From Pseudomonas sp. TH31 (GTDB taxonomy: Bacteria > Pseudomonadota > Gammaproteobacteria > Pseudomonadales > Pseudomonadaceae): 64,000 nt of DNA. Both the position numbers and the translations under genes were made by a program. Position 1 is the stretch's first letter. Each line of letters begins with the position of its first letter. The stretch covers positions 1 to 64,000 of the forward strand of contig NZ_JAEKEZ010000034.1 in the NCBI RefSeq assembly GCF_016650815.1, read 5' to 3'. The notes below the pieces were generated by a model. The model was not told the DNA's origin. It searched no databases and saw only the letters and a program-made list of their open reading frames with translations. Below are positions 17,613 through 26,587 of the stretch, one piece after another.

Positions 17613-17751
17613 CGCGCTTTTCCCTTTGCTGTCAAAGCGTGCAGTCGAAGCCACCTAGCGTAATCCTTGCTGGATAAAAGACAAGCCGCAGAGCGCTCGG
17701 GCATGGCTATAATCGGCGCATGTTTCAACCCCGCCACAACACGAGACTGCC

Positions 17752-18261
17752 ATGACCATTTCCCTGTACGCCGCTTCCGTCCCGGTTTTCAAACAAATGC
17801 TCAACGCCCTGAGCGACGTTTTGAACAAGGCTGAAGCCCACGCTACCGCCAAGAACATCGACCCGAACGCGTTCCTGCAAGCCCGTCTGTACCCGGACAT
17901 GTTCCCGCTGGTGCGTCAGGTGCAGATCGCCGTTGATTTCGCCAAGGGCGTTTCCGCGCGTCTGGCTGAAGTCGAGCTGCCGAAGTACGACGACACTGAA
18001 ACCACCTTCGCCGAGCTGCAAGCGCTGATCGCCAAGGTTCTGGCCTTCATCGGCGAGTTCAAGCCTGAGCAGATCGATGGCAAGGAAGGGATCGAGATCA
18101 TCACCCGTCAAGGCACGCCGAAAGAGAAACGCTTCACTGGCCAGGCTTACCTGCTGACCTACGGCCTGCCTCAGTTCTTCTTCCACGTCACCACCACCTA
18201 CGCACTGCTGCGTCATAACGGTGTTGAAGTGGGCAAGCGCGATTACATGGGCGCGTTCTAA
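17752..18261 (+). CDS. DUF1993 family protein
   Basis: A 169-residue soluble protein of the DUF1993 family (DinB-like helical bundle). Typical features are the N-terminal SVPVFKQMLNALSDVLNKAE, the middle FLQARLYPDMFPLVRQVQIA, and the C-terminal YLLTYGLPQFFFHVTTTYAL with LLRHNGVEVGKRDYMG. The role is unknown; the DinB-like fold suggests a metal- or thiol-dependent enzyme, but the sequence does not show which. It is a monocistronic unit with its own strong terminator. Confidence 0.85.
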   Translation: MTISLYAASVPVFKQMLNALSDVLNKAEAHATAKNIDPNAFLQARLYPDMFPLVRQVQIAVDFAKGVSARLAEVELPKYDDTETTFAELQALIAKVLAFIGEFKPEQIDGKEGIEIITRQGTPKEKRFTGQAYLLTYGLPQFFFHVTTTYALLRHNGVEVGKRDYMGAF

Positions 18262-18274
18262 AGCACCCGGATAC

Positions 18275-18314
18275 AAAAAAGCCCGCCAAGGTTTGCGCCT
18301 TGGCGGGCTTTTTT
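18275..18314 (+). terminator. Rho-independent terminator after the DUF1993 gene
   Basis: A perfect stem gcccgccaagg / ccttggcgggc with loop tttgcg is followed by tttttt and preceded by aaaaaa, so it may also work in the other direction. Confidence 0.93.
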
Positions 18315-18345
18315 AGATGAAATTGGCGTTGCTGCGGCTGACGCT

Positions 18346-18422
18346 AAAAGATCGCAGCCTTCGGCAGCTCCTACATTGGATCGACGTATACCCTGTAGGA
18401 GCTGCCGAAGGCTGCGATCTTT
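18346..18422. repeat. Palindromic repeat pair, family A (tail-to-tail)
   Basis: The arrangement is the same as at 16131, sitting just past the stop of sstT. Confidence 0.88.
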
Positions 18423-18426
18423 GACC

Positions 18427-19659
18427 TTATGCCAAACGTTGCGCTTTTTCGTCTTCGCCCAAACACGCCGCGGCGGTAAACAATACATCGGTGGACGAAT
18501 TCAACGCTGTCTCCGCCGAATCCTGCAACACACCGATGATGAAACCGACTGCCACCACCTGCATGGCGATCTCACTCGGAATCCCAAACAGGCTGCACGC
18601 CAGCGGAATCAGCAACAACGAACCGCCCGCCACACCCGAGGCGCCACACGCGCAAATCGCTGCAACCACGCTGAGCAAAATGGCAGTCGGAATGTCCACG
18701 GCAATCCCCAGCGTATGCACGGCGGCCAGGGTCAGCACAGTAATGGTGATCGCCGCGCCTGCCATGTTGATGGTCGCGCCGAGCGGGATCGACACCGAGT
18801 AGGTGTCTTCATGCAGGCCCAGGCGTTTGCTCAACTCCAGGTTGACCGGAATGTTCGCCGCCGAACTGCGGGTGAAAAACGCAGTGATGCCGCTTTCTCG
18901 CAGGCACATCAGCACCAGCGGATAGGGGTTGCGGCGCAGTTTCCAGAACACGATGATCGGGTTCATCACCAACGCTACAAACAGCATGCAGCCGAGCAAT
19001 ACCGCCAGCAGGTGCACGTAGCCAATCAAGGCGCCGAAGCCCGAGCTGGCCAGGGTCGAAGCCACCAGCCCGAATATCCCCAGCGGCGCGAAACGGATCA
19101 CTAGGCGCACGATCAAGGTCACGCCGTTGGACAAGTCGCCGAGTACCTCGCGGGTCGTATCACCGGCATGGCGAATGGCGACACCCATGCCGATCGCCCA
19201 CGCCAGAATGCCGATGAAGTTGGCATTCATCAGCGCGCTGACCGGGTTGTCGACCACGCTCAACAGCAGACTTTGCAGGACTTCACTGATGCCGCCCGGT
19301 GCGGTCACCGCAACGTCGTGCGTCGCCAGGACCAACGTCGAAGGGAACAACGTGCTGGCGACGACCGCGACCACGGCGGCGGCGAAGGTGCCCAGCAAGT
19401 ACAGAAACAGAATCGGCCGGATGTGGGTTTCCTGACCGTGCTTATGGTTGGCGATCGAGGCCATGACCAGCACGAACACCAGGATCGGCGCGACGGCTTT
19501 CAGGGCTGACACAAAGACTTTGCCAATGAACGCGGTGGCCTTCGCCGCTTCAGGGGCGAACAGGGCCAGGGCAATGCCCGCGATCAAGCCGATGATGATT
19601 TGCGTGACCAGGCTGGTGCGTTTCAAACGGTGCAATAGGGAAGGGGATGAAGCGCTCAT
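18427..19659 (-). CDS. sstT: Serine/threonine:sodium symporter SstT
   Basis: A 410-residue inner-membrane transporter of the dicarboxylate/amino acid:cation symporter family, which imports serine and threonine with Na+. The start at 19659 (MSASSPSLLHRLKRTSLVTQ) has gagatacc upstream. Diagnostic stretches are the serine-rich re-entrant loop ITAFFTRSSAANIPVNLELS, the SIPLGATINMAGAAITI motif, and GASGVAGGSLLLIPLA near the C-terminus, all typical of SstT. The length is normal. The codons upstream of 19659 that would extend the frame show no ribosome site. It is a single-gene unit. Confidence 0.92.
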   Translation of the reverse strand: MSASSPSLLHRLKRTSLVTQIIIGLIAGIALALFAPEAAKATAFIGKVFVSALKAVAPILVFVLVMASIANHKHGQETHIRPILFLYLLGTFAAAVVAVVASTLFPSTLVLATHDVAVTAPGGISEVLQSLLLSVVDNPVSALMNANFIGILAWAIGMGVAIRHAGDTTREVLGDLSNGVTLIVRLVIRFAPLGIFGLVASTLASSGFGALIGYVHLLAVLLGCMLFVALVMNPIIVFWKLRRNPYPLVLMCLRESGITAFFTRSSAANIPVNLELSKRLGLHEDTYSVSIPLGATINMAGAAITITVLTLAAVHTLGIAVDIPTAILLSVVAAICACGASGVAGGSLLLIPLACSLFGIPSEIAMQVVAVGFIIGVLQDSAETALNSSTDVLFTAAACLGEDEKAQRLA

Positions 19660-19994
19660 AACGGTATCTCTGATTTTTTTGGGTGCAGGGTTTCGTAGGT
19701 CATGCAGCAAAAAGCCGGGCAGGCCACATGAAAGGAACCGAGGGGGTAACGCGACATCAATGCCAAAAACTGGCCGATGAACAGGGTGTACGAATCGCAG
19801 GGCGCGGACTTTATCACAGGGTCGTCTCGATCCTTCAGACCTGTGACGATCTGCCACCCGGTTATATAAGCGGATATGTCCGAGTTGAGCCACCGCTGTC
19901 GGAAACACTCTGATAAGATTCGCCCTCCTCATTTTCAAATCCGCCAGCGGGCCTTCGGGCTGTCGCTGGCGTCGTCGTTTTTCTGGAGTTCCAC

Positions 19995-21149
19995 ATGCTT
20001 GTGCCCATTCTTCTGTTGTCTGCCGCCGGTTTTACGGTGCTGACCACAGAGTTCATCATCGTCGGCCTGTTGCCGGCGCTCGCTCGGGACCTGGACGTCA
20101 GCATTCCCCAAGCGGGTTTACTGGTGACCTTGTTCGCCTTCACCGTGGCCGCATTCGGCCCGTTCCTGACCGCGTATTTCGCAAGGTTCGAGCGGCGCAA
20201 GCTGTTCATCTCGGTGCTGATCATGTTCGGGCTGGCCAACACCCTCGCGGCGTTTGCGCCGAATATCTGGGTAATGGCTGCCGCCCGGTTGATCCCGGCG
20301 TTGGGGTTGCCGGTGTTCTGGGCCCTGGCCAGTGAGACCGCGGTGGACATAGTCGGGCCGGATCATGCGGGACGGGCCATTTCCAAGATCGGCTTTGGCA
20401 TTGTCTGCGCGATGGTGTTCGGTATTCCGGTGGGTACGCTGATTTCCGATGCGTTCGGCTGGCGCAGCGCCTTTGGCATTCTGGCGGTGATCGCGTTTGC
20501 CAAGGCCTTGCTGCTGTATATCTACTTGCCGAGAACCCTCCTGCATCAGAATCAGGTGAGCTTTGGTTCACAGTTCAAAATCCTGCGCAGCCCGTTGATG
20601 ATCGGTCATGTGCTGCTGTCGATCCTGGTGTTTACCGGCATGTTCACCGCTTATACCTACCTGGCGGACATTCTTGAACGCCTGGCCGGTTTCAACGGCA
20701 CGCTGGTGGGTTGGTGCCTGATGGGCTTCGGTGCGGTGGGGTTGATCGGCAACTGGTGGGGCGGCCGCGCGGTGGATCGTCATCCGCTGATCGCGTCGAT
20801 GATGTTCTGCGCGTTCCTGATTGCCGGCCTGATTGCGCTGGTGCCGAACATTCAGTCGCCGCTCGGTCTGGCAGCGGCGATGGGCATTTGGGGAATTACT
20901 CAGGCTGCGCTGTTCCTGGTCAGCCATGTGCGTTTGATGAAGGCTGCGCCTGAGGCGCCGGCCTTTGCTGCGTCGCTGAACATCGCCGGGGCCAACCTGG
21001 GGATCGGTTTGGGCGCCATGGTTGGCGGTCGAGTGATCAACGCCGTTGGCCTGGGCGGCCTGGGTTTCGCGGCGGCTGCGTTTATCCTTGCTTCGATCCT
21101 GCTGGCCATGGCGCTGATGACCATGAAGCCGCGCGAAATCTGCGCCTGA
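19995..21149 (+). CDS. MFS transporter, AraJ/sugar-efflux type
   Basis: A 384-residue major facilitator protein with twelve hydrophobic segments. It begins MLVPILLLSAAGFTVLTTEF and has FERRKLFISVLIM in the loop after helix 2 and ARLIPALGLPVFWALASETA in helix 4-5, typical of the DHA1/AraJ-like drug and sugar efflux group. ATG 19995 follows ctggag at close range. The substrate is unknown. It is convergent with nhaR; the stops are four bases apart. Confidence 0.88.
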   Translation: MLVPILLLSAAGFTVLTTEFIIVGLLPALARDLDVSIPQAGLLVTLFAFTVAAFGPFLTAYFARFERRKLFISVLIMFGLANTLAAFAPNIWVMAAARLIPALGLPVFWALASETAVDIVGPDHAGRAISKIGFGIVCAMVFGIPVGTLISDAFGWRSAFGILAVIAFAKALLLYIYLPRTLLHQNQVSFGSQFKILRSPLMIGHVLLSILVFTGMFTAYTYLADILERLAGFNGTLVGWCLMGFGAVGLIGNWWGGRAVDRHPLIASMMFCAFLIAGLIALVPNIQSPLGLAAAMGIWGITQAALFLVSHVRLMKAAPEAPAFAASLNIAGANLGIGLGAMVGGRVINAVGLGGLGFAAAAFILASILLAMALMTMKPREICA

Positions 21150-21153
21150 GGCT

Positions 21154-22053
21154 TCACAGTTCGGTAAACAGCTCGCGTCGGGCACCTTCGGTAATCGCCA
21201 CAATACCGGGGTGCTTGACCTTGCGTTCCACCGAAATGGCGTAGAACGACTCGGTGACCGTGTCGGTCTGGCCGATCAACTCCACGCCGTATTGGCGCTT
21301 CACCTCGTCGGCAATCACGCTCGGGCCGATAAAAATCCCGCTGCCGGATTGGCCGAAGGCCTGCATCAGCGCGCTGTCGTCGAACTCGCCAACGATACGC
21401 GGTTGAATCTGCTGCTCGGCAAACCAGCGTTGCAAGCGACCGCGCACCACGGTTTCCGGCCCGGGGATCAGCAAGGGTGCACCGTGCAGGCTGCGGGGGA
21501 AGTCCTGGCCGTACTGCGCCGCCAGTTCTGTGGTCCCGAAGAAGCTGATCCCGCATTCCCCGAGTTTCTGGCTGTAGCCCTTGATGTCCAGGTGCGATGG
21601 CATCGGGCTGTCGGAGATCACCAGGTCCAGGCGCTGGATCGCCAGGTCGGCGAGCAAGCGTTCCAGTTTGTCCTCGCGGCAGGTGATGCGCAGAGGCTCG
21701 CTCAACGCCATGGTTGGCGCAATCAGGCGATAGACGATGGATTTGGGCACCACGTCCGCCACGCCGACCCGAAACAGAATCTGTTGCTCGTTGGGCTGGG
21801 CGCGGAGCATCAGCTCCAGTTCGCCACCGAGCTGGAACATCTGCTCGGCATAGGGCAAGGTCTGGCGCCCGGCCTCGGTGAGCTCCAGATTGCGACCGAC
21901 GCGCCGAAACAATTCAATGCCATAAGTTTGTTCGAGCAAGGAAATCTGCCCACTGATGGTCTGCGGCGTCAGGTTCAACTGCTCGCAGGCGCGCACGATG
22001 CTGCCGGTCTTGGCCACTACCCAGAAGTAATGCAGCTGTCGATAATTGAGCAT
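21154..22053 (-). CDS. nhaR: LysR-type regulator NhaR
   Basis: A 299-residue LysR protein with the NhaR-specific N-terminus MLNYRQLHYFWVVAKTGSIV and the helix CEQLNLTPQTISGQISLLEQ. NhaR activates Na+/H+ antiporter genes in response to sodium in enterobacteria; in pseudomonads it is usually an orphan, as here (no nhaA nearby). The C-terminal effector domain is complete (GVADVVPKSIVYRLI ... RKVKHPGIVAITEGARRELF). The start at 22053 is 17 bases from a repeat pair, so its promoter must overlap or lie beyond that repeat. Confidence 0.88.
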   Translation of the reverse strand: MLNYRQLHYFWVVAKTGSIVRACEQLNLTPQTISGQISLLEQTYGIELFRRVGRNLELTEAGRQTLPYAEQMFQLGGELELMLRAQPNEQQILFRVGVADVVPKSIVYRLIAPTMALSEPLRITCREDKLERLLADLAIQRLDLVISDSPMPSHLDIKGYSQKLGECGISFFGTTELAAQYGQDFPRSLHGAPLLIPGPETVVRGRLQRWFAEQQIQPRIVGEFDDSALMQAFGQSGSGIFIGPSVIADEVKRQYGVELIGQTDTVTESFYAISVERKVKHPGIVAITEGARRELFTEL

Positions 22054-22069
22054 ATTGCCAACATCCCCT

Positions 22070-22151
22070 GTAGGAGCTGCCGCAGGCTGCGATCTTTTGA
22101 TCTTGCTCTTAAAGACAAAAGCAAAAGATCGCAGCCTGCGGCAGCTCCTAC
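22070..22151. repeat. Palindromic repeat pair, family A
   Basis: Facing copies (gtaggagctgccgcaggctg ... cagcctgcggcagctcctac) sit immediately upstream of nhaR, in what should be its leader. Confidence 0.88.
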
Positions 22152-22304
22152 GTAAAAGCGATTTATGCGAGATTGTTCTGGGTTCGTATAAATCGAAGTA
22201 TAACCGCTAAAAATACGAATTTTCCTGAAGTGTTTGTCTCCTTAGAATGCCTCGCTATCGACAGGGCGCCTTTTCGCGCCTGTCCGTTCTATCGAGGAAA
22301 CCCC

Positions 22305-22547
22305 ATGAAACTTACCGCCACGGTGCTGTTGATCACGTCTTTACTGGTATTGGCCGGTTGCGACCAGGCCGAAAAGAGCGCCCAGCAATTGATGGGCAAG
22401 GCCGCCGAAACCGCCAAACAGGCCATCGACGACACGCATAAGGCCGCCGAACAGGCGATCAGCGATGCCTCCGGCGGCCTGATTGGCAAGAAAGAACAAC
22501 CGGAAAAAGAGTCGGAAAAAACCGAATCCTCCTCCCAGGACATCTAA
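22305..22547 (+). CDS. Small lipoprotein, hypothetical
   Basis: An 80-residue protein starting at ATG 22305 with cgagg eight bases upstream. The lipobox LVLAGC puts the lipidated Cys at residue 19. The mature part is one long charged helix with alanine-lysine heptads (AETAKQAIDDTHKAAEQAIS), ending in a Glu/Ser-rich tail. It resembles small entericidin/Lpp-like lipoproteins but matches no named family I recognise. It lies 28 bases upstream of the TerC gene and is likely co-transcribed with it. Confidence 0.72.
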   Translation: MKLTATVLLITSLLVLAGCDQAEKSAQQLMGKAAETAKQAIDDTHKAAEQAISDASGGLIGKKEQPEKESEKTESSSQDI

Positions 22548-22575
22548 ACCGTCTTAAACGAGTCAGGACTGACCC

Positions 22576-23325
22576 ATGGAATACCTTTTAGAACTTGCTG
22601 CAAGCCCCACCGCCTGGGTTGCCCTGGCCACGTTGATCGTTATGGAAATCGTGCTCGGCATCGATAACCTGATCTTTATTTCGATCCTGACCAACAAGCT
22701 GCCGATGCAGCACCGCCAGAAAGCGCGGCGTATCGGTATCGGCATGGCGCTGATCCTGCGACTGGCGCTGTTGAGCACCATCGCCTTCATCGTGCAGTTG
22801 ACTGAGCCGGTGATCGATATCCTTGGCCAGGTGTTCTCCTGGAAGGACATCATCCTGATTGCCGGTGGCCTGTTCCTGTTGTGGAAGGCGACCACCGAGA
22901 TCCATCACAGCATGGACCCGGCGCTGGAAGATCCGAAGTCGGCCACCTCCGGGGTGAGCCTGGGCTTTGCGGCAGCGATTGGTCAGATCCTGATGCTGGA
23001 CATGGTGTTCTCCATCGACAGCATCATTACTGCTGTCGGCATGACCGAGCATTTGCCGATCATGATTATCGCGGTGGTGGTGTCGGTGCTGGTAATGTTG
23101 TTGGCCGCTGACCCGCTGGCCAAGTTCATCAACGACAACCCGACCGTGGTGATGCTGGCTCTGGGCTTCCTGATCATGATCGGCATGACGCTGATCGCCG
23201 AAGGCTTCGGCGCCCATGTACCGAAAGGCTACGTCTACGCCGCCATGGCATTCTCGGCAACGATCGAGGGGTTGAACATGATGTCCCGGCGGGCAAAGCA
23301 CAAGCGACTGACTGCTGAAGCTTAA
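22576..23325 (+). CDS. TerC family integral membrane protein
   Basis: A 249-residue inner-membrane protein with about seven segments. TerC signatures are MEIVLGIDNLIFISIL (acidic residue in the first helix) and GQILMLDMVFSIDSIITAVG (the repeated DxxxSxDS pattern). Family members are linked to metal (Mn2+) efflux, often working with exported metalloproteins, and to tellurite resistance in ter operons; no ter genes are near. The C-terminal basic tail is short. A strong terminator follows the stop. Confidence 0.88.
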   Translation: MEYLLELAASPTAWVALATLIVMEIVLGIDNLIFISILTNKLPMQHRQKARRIGIGMALILRLALLSTIAFIVQLTEPVIDILGQVFSWKDIILIAGGLFLLWKATTEIHHSMDPALEDPKSATSGVSLGFAAAIGQILMLDMVFSIDSIITAVGMTEHLPIMIIAVVVSVLVMLLAADPLAKFINDNPTVVMLALGFLIMIGMTLIAEGFGAHVPKGYVYAAMAFSATIEGLNMMSRRAKHKRLTAEA

Positions 23326-23340
23326 CCGGCGCTAAAGGAA

Positions 23341-23381
23341 ACGGCCGCCTGCGCTCGAAAGAGCCCAGGCGGCCGTTTTTG
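23341..23381 (+). terminator. Rho-independent terminator after the TerC gene
   Basis: A stem acggccgcctg / caggcggccgt with an inner hairpin is followed by ttttt. Its symmetry may also end the convergent small gene at 23405. Confidence 0.9.
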
Positions 23382-23404
23382 TCTGGTGCGCTGAAAAGCG
23401 TGAG

Positions 23405-23572
23405 TCAGTGGGCGGTGGCGTTGCGCGCCGCCGGTTGATCGGCTTTCGCCACGGATACCGACTGCACAGGGTGCTGGTGCCGGCGAGCGATACGCAGGAT
23501 TCCCCACAACATGGCGGCGGCTACGGCCAGCCAGCCACAAATCAGCATCAAGATTGTCATTGTCAGGCTCAT
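23405..23572 (-). CDS. Small single-pass membrane protein (55 aa)
   Basis: The start ATG 23572 has gaggaggcaccg in front, a strong ribosome site. The product is one membrane helix (MTILMLICGWLAVAAAMLWG) followed by a basic stretch ILRIARRHQHP and a polar tail, so N-out, C-in is likely. It resembles the short membrane subunits conserved among pseudomonads, but no name can be given. Confidence 0.68.
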   Translation of the reverse strand: MSLTMTILMLICGWLAVAAAMLWGILRIARRHQHPVQSVSVAKADQPAARNATAH

Positions 23573-23796
23573 CGGTGCCTCCTCTTTGCCCTGCATCGGG
23601 CACACACGCTTTGCAAATGACAGTCTAGTCGCTGCCATGTTTCAGGCTATTGACCAAAGGTCGCCTGTCACCAACCCGTTCGCTCTATCGAATGCAAACG
23701 ACTACCGCTTAAGGCTATACCGCTGCGGCGCGGCATCCTATGATCAACAGCCAAGCCGGGAGTGCGGTTGCCTGGCGTCTGAACAAGAGAGTGATG

Positions 23797-24468
23797 ATGG
23801 TGCGGGTATTTTCTCGAATTCGAGCTGCGGTACTGGTGATGGGCTGTATGGCCGGGCTGGCGGGTTGCGCCGGCAGCGTAGCGCCTGAGGTCAAGCGTCT
23901 GCCGGAACGAGTGGAACTCAGCGGTACGTTCTACCGGGGCAAAGCCAATGAAAGCGGGCCCCAGGTGCTGGCCAGCATCCTGTCCCAGCAGGGCGTAGTG
24001 ATCACGCCGGGGTTGCTCGAAAAGCCTCTGCATTTGCCGGGTGCCGAGGCGCAGTTGCAGCAGAACATGCAGAATCTGGCCCGCGAGTACGGCATGGTGG
24101 TCTATCCCGTCGACAGCAATCTGCCGGCGCTATTGACCCAGGTCGCGGCCGGTTATCCGGTGATGGTGCGTTTCACCGAAGGCTCGGCGTTCTGGGCCGA
24201 GCCGCGATACGCCATCCTGGCCGGGTACAACCGTCATAAGCAGACGGTGTTGTTGCGTTCCGGGATGAACCGCCGGTTGCTGATGAGCTTCAGTTCATTT
24301 GAGTCGTCCTTCAAGGACGCTGGCGGCTGGGCGGTGTTGATCCAGAAGCCAAACCAGATTCCGGCCAAGGTCGATGAGCAGCGCTGGCTCAAGGCGGCAA
24401 GCGATTTGGGGCAGGCCGGTCAGGAGCAGGCGGCTGCACGCGCGGCCAAGGCGTTGAGGGCTCAGTAG
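23797..24468 (+). CDS. Lipoprotein with a degenerate C39 peptidase-like domain
   Basis: The 223-residue protein has a lipobox (LAGC, Cys24) and so is envelope-anchored. The following domain has the layout of a C39 (papain-like, bacteriocin-processing) peptidase: the nucleophile region is NESGPQVLASIL where active enzymes have a Cys before GP (here Ser53), and the His region is EPRYAILAGYN where active enzymes have His before the YxxxxGY stretch (here Arg137). Both catalytic residues are missing, so it should bind without cutting. The C-terminal part ends in an alanine-rich helix (QEQAAARAAKALRAQ). ATG 23797 has agagag at five bases; 23794 is also possible. The role is unknown. Confidence 0.65.
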   Translation: MVRVFSRIRAAVLVMGCMAGLAGCAGSVAPEVKRLPERVELSGTFYRGKANESGPQVLASILSQQGVVITPGLLEKPLHLPGAEAQLQQNMQNLAREYGMVVYPVDSNLPALLTQVAAGYPVMVRFTEGSAFWAEPRYAILAGYNRHKQTVLLRSGMNRRLLMSFSSFESSFKDAGGWAVLIQKPNQIPAKVDEQRWLKAASDLGQAGQEQAAARAAKALRAQ

Positions 24469-24578
24469 TCCTGTTCGTCATGTAGCTCCGTTCGTCACCT
24501 CCAGGGCACCGTCGTGTGCCCTTGGCCTCTTATGGATAAGACCCGGATGTTTTGCGGGTCAGCCCCAGGGAGGCGTCT

Positions 24579-24785
24579 ATGGCACAGCCCACTTTCCCAA
24601 GCGGCCCTCACTCATCCGAGCACTCGTCCGGCCATGAGTTGGGCTTCGATCCCGATTCGCCGGACCTCGCCGATCCTCAGGTCGATCCTGTCGGACCTGC
24701 CAGGGCGCCGAAGGATGTAGAGCCGGGCGAGGACGATAAGAAACCAGCGAAGCCTTACGACCCGCTCGCCGATCTCAAACCCTGA
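24579..24785 (+). CDS. Small acidic, proline-rich hypothetical protein (68 aa)
   Basis: The start ATG 24579 has gggagg six bases upstream. The protein (MAQPTFPSGPHSSEHSSGHE ... KPAKPYDPLADLKP) is very rich in Asp, Pro and Ser, with no hydrophobic core, so it is probably disordered. It is followed 17 bases later by a second acidic small protein of similar style; together they look like a two-gene unit closed by a terminator. Confidence 0.6.
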   Translation: MAQPTFPSGPHSSEHSSGHELGFDPDSPDLADPQVDPVGPARAPKDVEPGEDDKKPAKPYDPLADLKP

Positions 24786-24802
24786 CGTACAGTGAGGTGT
24801 TT

Positions 24803-25018
24803 ATGTCTACCGATTCGAGTTTTGACGACAAACGTCCGGACAGCGTCCCGACGACTCCCGAAGACGATTTGGACCCGGTGATGGATCCGGACAGCCCGTT
24901 GAGGGATCCCATGGCTCGCCCAATGGTTGTATCGACGGAGCATCCCCATGGCCACAGAGACCCGAGTGCCGGGGATGGCATTCCGGATGACGACCAGATG
25001 CCGTTGCCTAACGATTAA
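24803..25018 (+). CDS. Small acidic hypothetical protein (71 aa)
   Basis: The ATG at 24803 has gagg five bases upstream; a GTG at 24797 overlaps that site and is unlikely. The product is dominated by Asp and Pro (TTPEDDLDPVMDPDSPLRDP) with no signal peptide, so it is probably disordered and cytoplasmic. It shares the style of the upstream gene (DP-rich, no structure). A strong terminator follows. Confidence 0.6.
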   Translation: MSTDSSFDDKRPDSVPTTPEDDLDPVMDPDSPLRDPMARPMVVSTEHPHGHRDPSAGDGIPDDDQMPLPND

Positions 25019-25027
25019 CCCAGGACG

Positions 25028-25060
25028 AAAAAAAGCCCCGAATGTTCGGGGCTTTGTTTT
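25028..25060 (+). terminator. Rho-independent terminator between small-protein unit and pbpG
   Basis: The stem agccccgaa / ttcggggct is preceded by aaaaaa and followed by ttgtttt, serving the plus-strand small genes and probably also the convergent pbpG. Confidence 0.92.
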
Positions 25061-25072
25061 GGCTGTCGCGGA

Positions 25073-26010
25073 TTACTTTGAAGCTTCAACCACACCGCTT
25101 TGACGGTGTTTCAGGTTCTTCGCCGCTTTGTACTGCAAGGCCACCGACGGCGCGTTATTGCTCTTGCCGGTTTCAACCCAGCTGCGGATCCGCGTGGCGT
25201 CGGCAAAGTGCGTGTACTTGCCGAACGCATCGAGGATTACCAGGGCAACCGGGCGATTGGCCATGGTGGTGACCAGTACCAGGCAGTGGCCGGCATCGTT
25301 GGTAAAGCCGGTCTTGGTGATTTTGATATCCCAGTTGGCCTTGTTCACCAAATGATCGGTGTTATGAAAACCCAGGGTGTAGTTGGGTTTTCGGAACGAA
25401 ACAGTGGTTTCCTTGGTCGTGGTCAGTTCGGTCAGCAATGGGTACTTGTGCGCGGCGATCAGCAATTTGCTCAGGTCGCGAGCGGTCGAGACGTTACGCG
25501 GGGAAAGCCCGGTCGGTTCGACAAAGTGGGTGCTGCTCATGCCCAGCGCCTTGGCCTTGGCATTCATTGCCGCAATAAACGCGACGTAACCGCCCGGGTA
25601 GTGGTGGGCCAGGGTAGCGGCGGCACGGTTTTCCGACGACATCAGGGCGATCAGCAGCATTTTCTTGCGTGGCAGCTCACTGTTGAGCTTGACCCGGAGA
25701 ACACACCTTTCATTTCCGGTGTGTGGCTGATATCGACGTTGATGTATTCCTCCATGTTCTGGTGGGCTTCAACCACCACCAGGCCGGTCATCAGCTTGCT
25801 GACCGAGGCGATCGGTACAACCACGTCCGGGTTGCTGGAATAAATGACTTTGTTGGTCTGCAAATCCATCAGCAAAGCGCTGCCGGAAGCGATCTTCAAT
25901 TGTGAGGCGTCTCGGGGTGCTGCGGTGGTTTCCGCAGCATTGGCCATTGGCGTGATAACAGTCCCTGTAAATGCAAAAAATAGGCTCAGGATAGAAAGAC
26001 GGATTTTCAC
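25073..26010 (-). pseudogene. pbpG: D-alanyl-D-alanine endopeptidase PbpG (PBP7), split by a frameshift
   Basis: PbpG is a periplasmic low-molecular-weight penicillin-binding protein that cuts peptidoglycan cross-links. The first part starts at a likely GTG (26010; VKIRLSILSLFFAFTGTVIT signal peptide) and holds the active-site SVSK in PIASVSKLMTGLVV. It runs to TPEMKGVFSG, then goes out of frame. The second part (25073-25660) has the SSEN motif (MLLIALMSSENRAAATLAHH) and the KTG box (WDIKITKTGFTN). Homologues read GVFSRVKLNSELPRKKMLL across the gap; one missing base at about 25692-25696 (plus-strand gacccggag) restores it and a protein near 312 residues. All catalytic motifs survive in the restored frame, so a read error is plausible. 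Confidence 0.9.
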
Positions 26011-26140
26011 GCGGGCGAACTCATAAGGGTGGATATGCCGTTTTTGTAACGGGCTATTTCTTAAAAAGCGACGCATTTTAGGAGTATGTGCCAGGAAAAC
26101 GATAGGCGCCTGTAAACAAAGGCCAGAAAGTGAAAGATAT

Positions 26141-26520
26141 TTAATGTTGTACCCATTTTGTACCAATCTGGCTTTCCAGCTTCCCGACTTCTGACCAGTC
26201 GGTAGTGGAGCTCAGCCAGCGAGCGACAGTCGACAAAAGCACCTGGACACTGTGCCCAAGCTGCCCGGCAATGAACGCGGGGCTCATGCCCGCCATCAGA
26301 CACATCGTAGCGCACGTGTGACGGCGGTTATATTGCCTGCGGGGCTTTATTCTCAAGGCTTCCAAGGCCTTGGTGAAGTGGCTGCCGGGTGTTGACGACG
26401 AAAGGATGAACACTGATCCGCCAGATGGCGCAAACAATAGGGCGACTCCTTGCGCTTGCGAGGGGGCTGCGGCCGCCTTGATCCCCTTTGGCGTCTGGCT
26501 GTTTTGAGTTGTTCAAGGAT
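26141..26520 (-). pseudogene. Tyrosine recombinase (phage-type integrase), decayed C-terminal fragment
   Basis: The 98-codon frame at 26141-26437 ends like a tyrosine integrase: RRQYNRRHTCATMCLMAG carries the H-x-x-R-like box (HTCAT), then IAGQLGHSVQVLLS carries the GH box. The catalytic tyrosine expected in the following S-T-Y-x-R-W has become Val (STVARW). Upstream the frame breaks into pieces, and remnants of the catalytic domain can be followed in other frames to about 26520 (ILEQLKTARRQR). The N-terminal two thirds are gone. It marks the left part of a foreign islet between pbpG and folD; the element can no longer move itself. Confidence 0.75.
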
Positions 26521-26587
26521 GCGCACGGTGATGCTTTATAGCGCTCTGTGAAACATCACCTGTAGCTAACCAATGAGAGGTTGCTAC

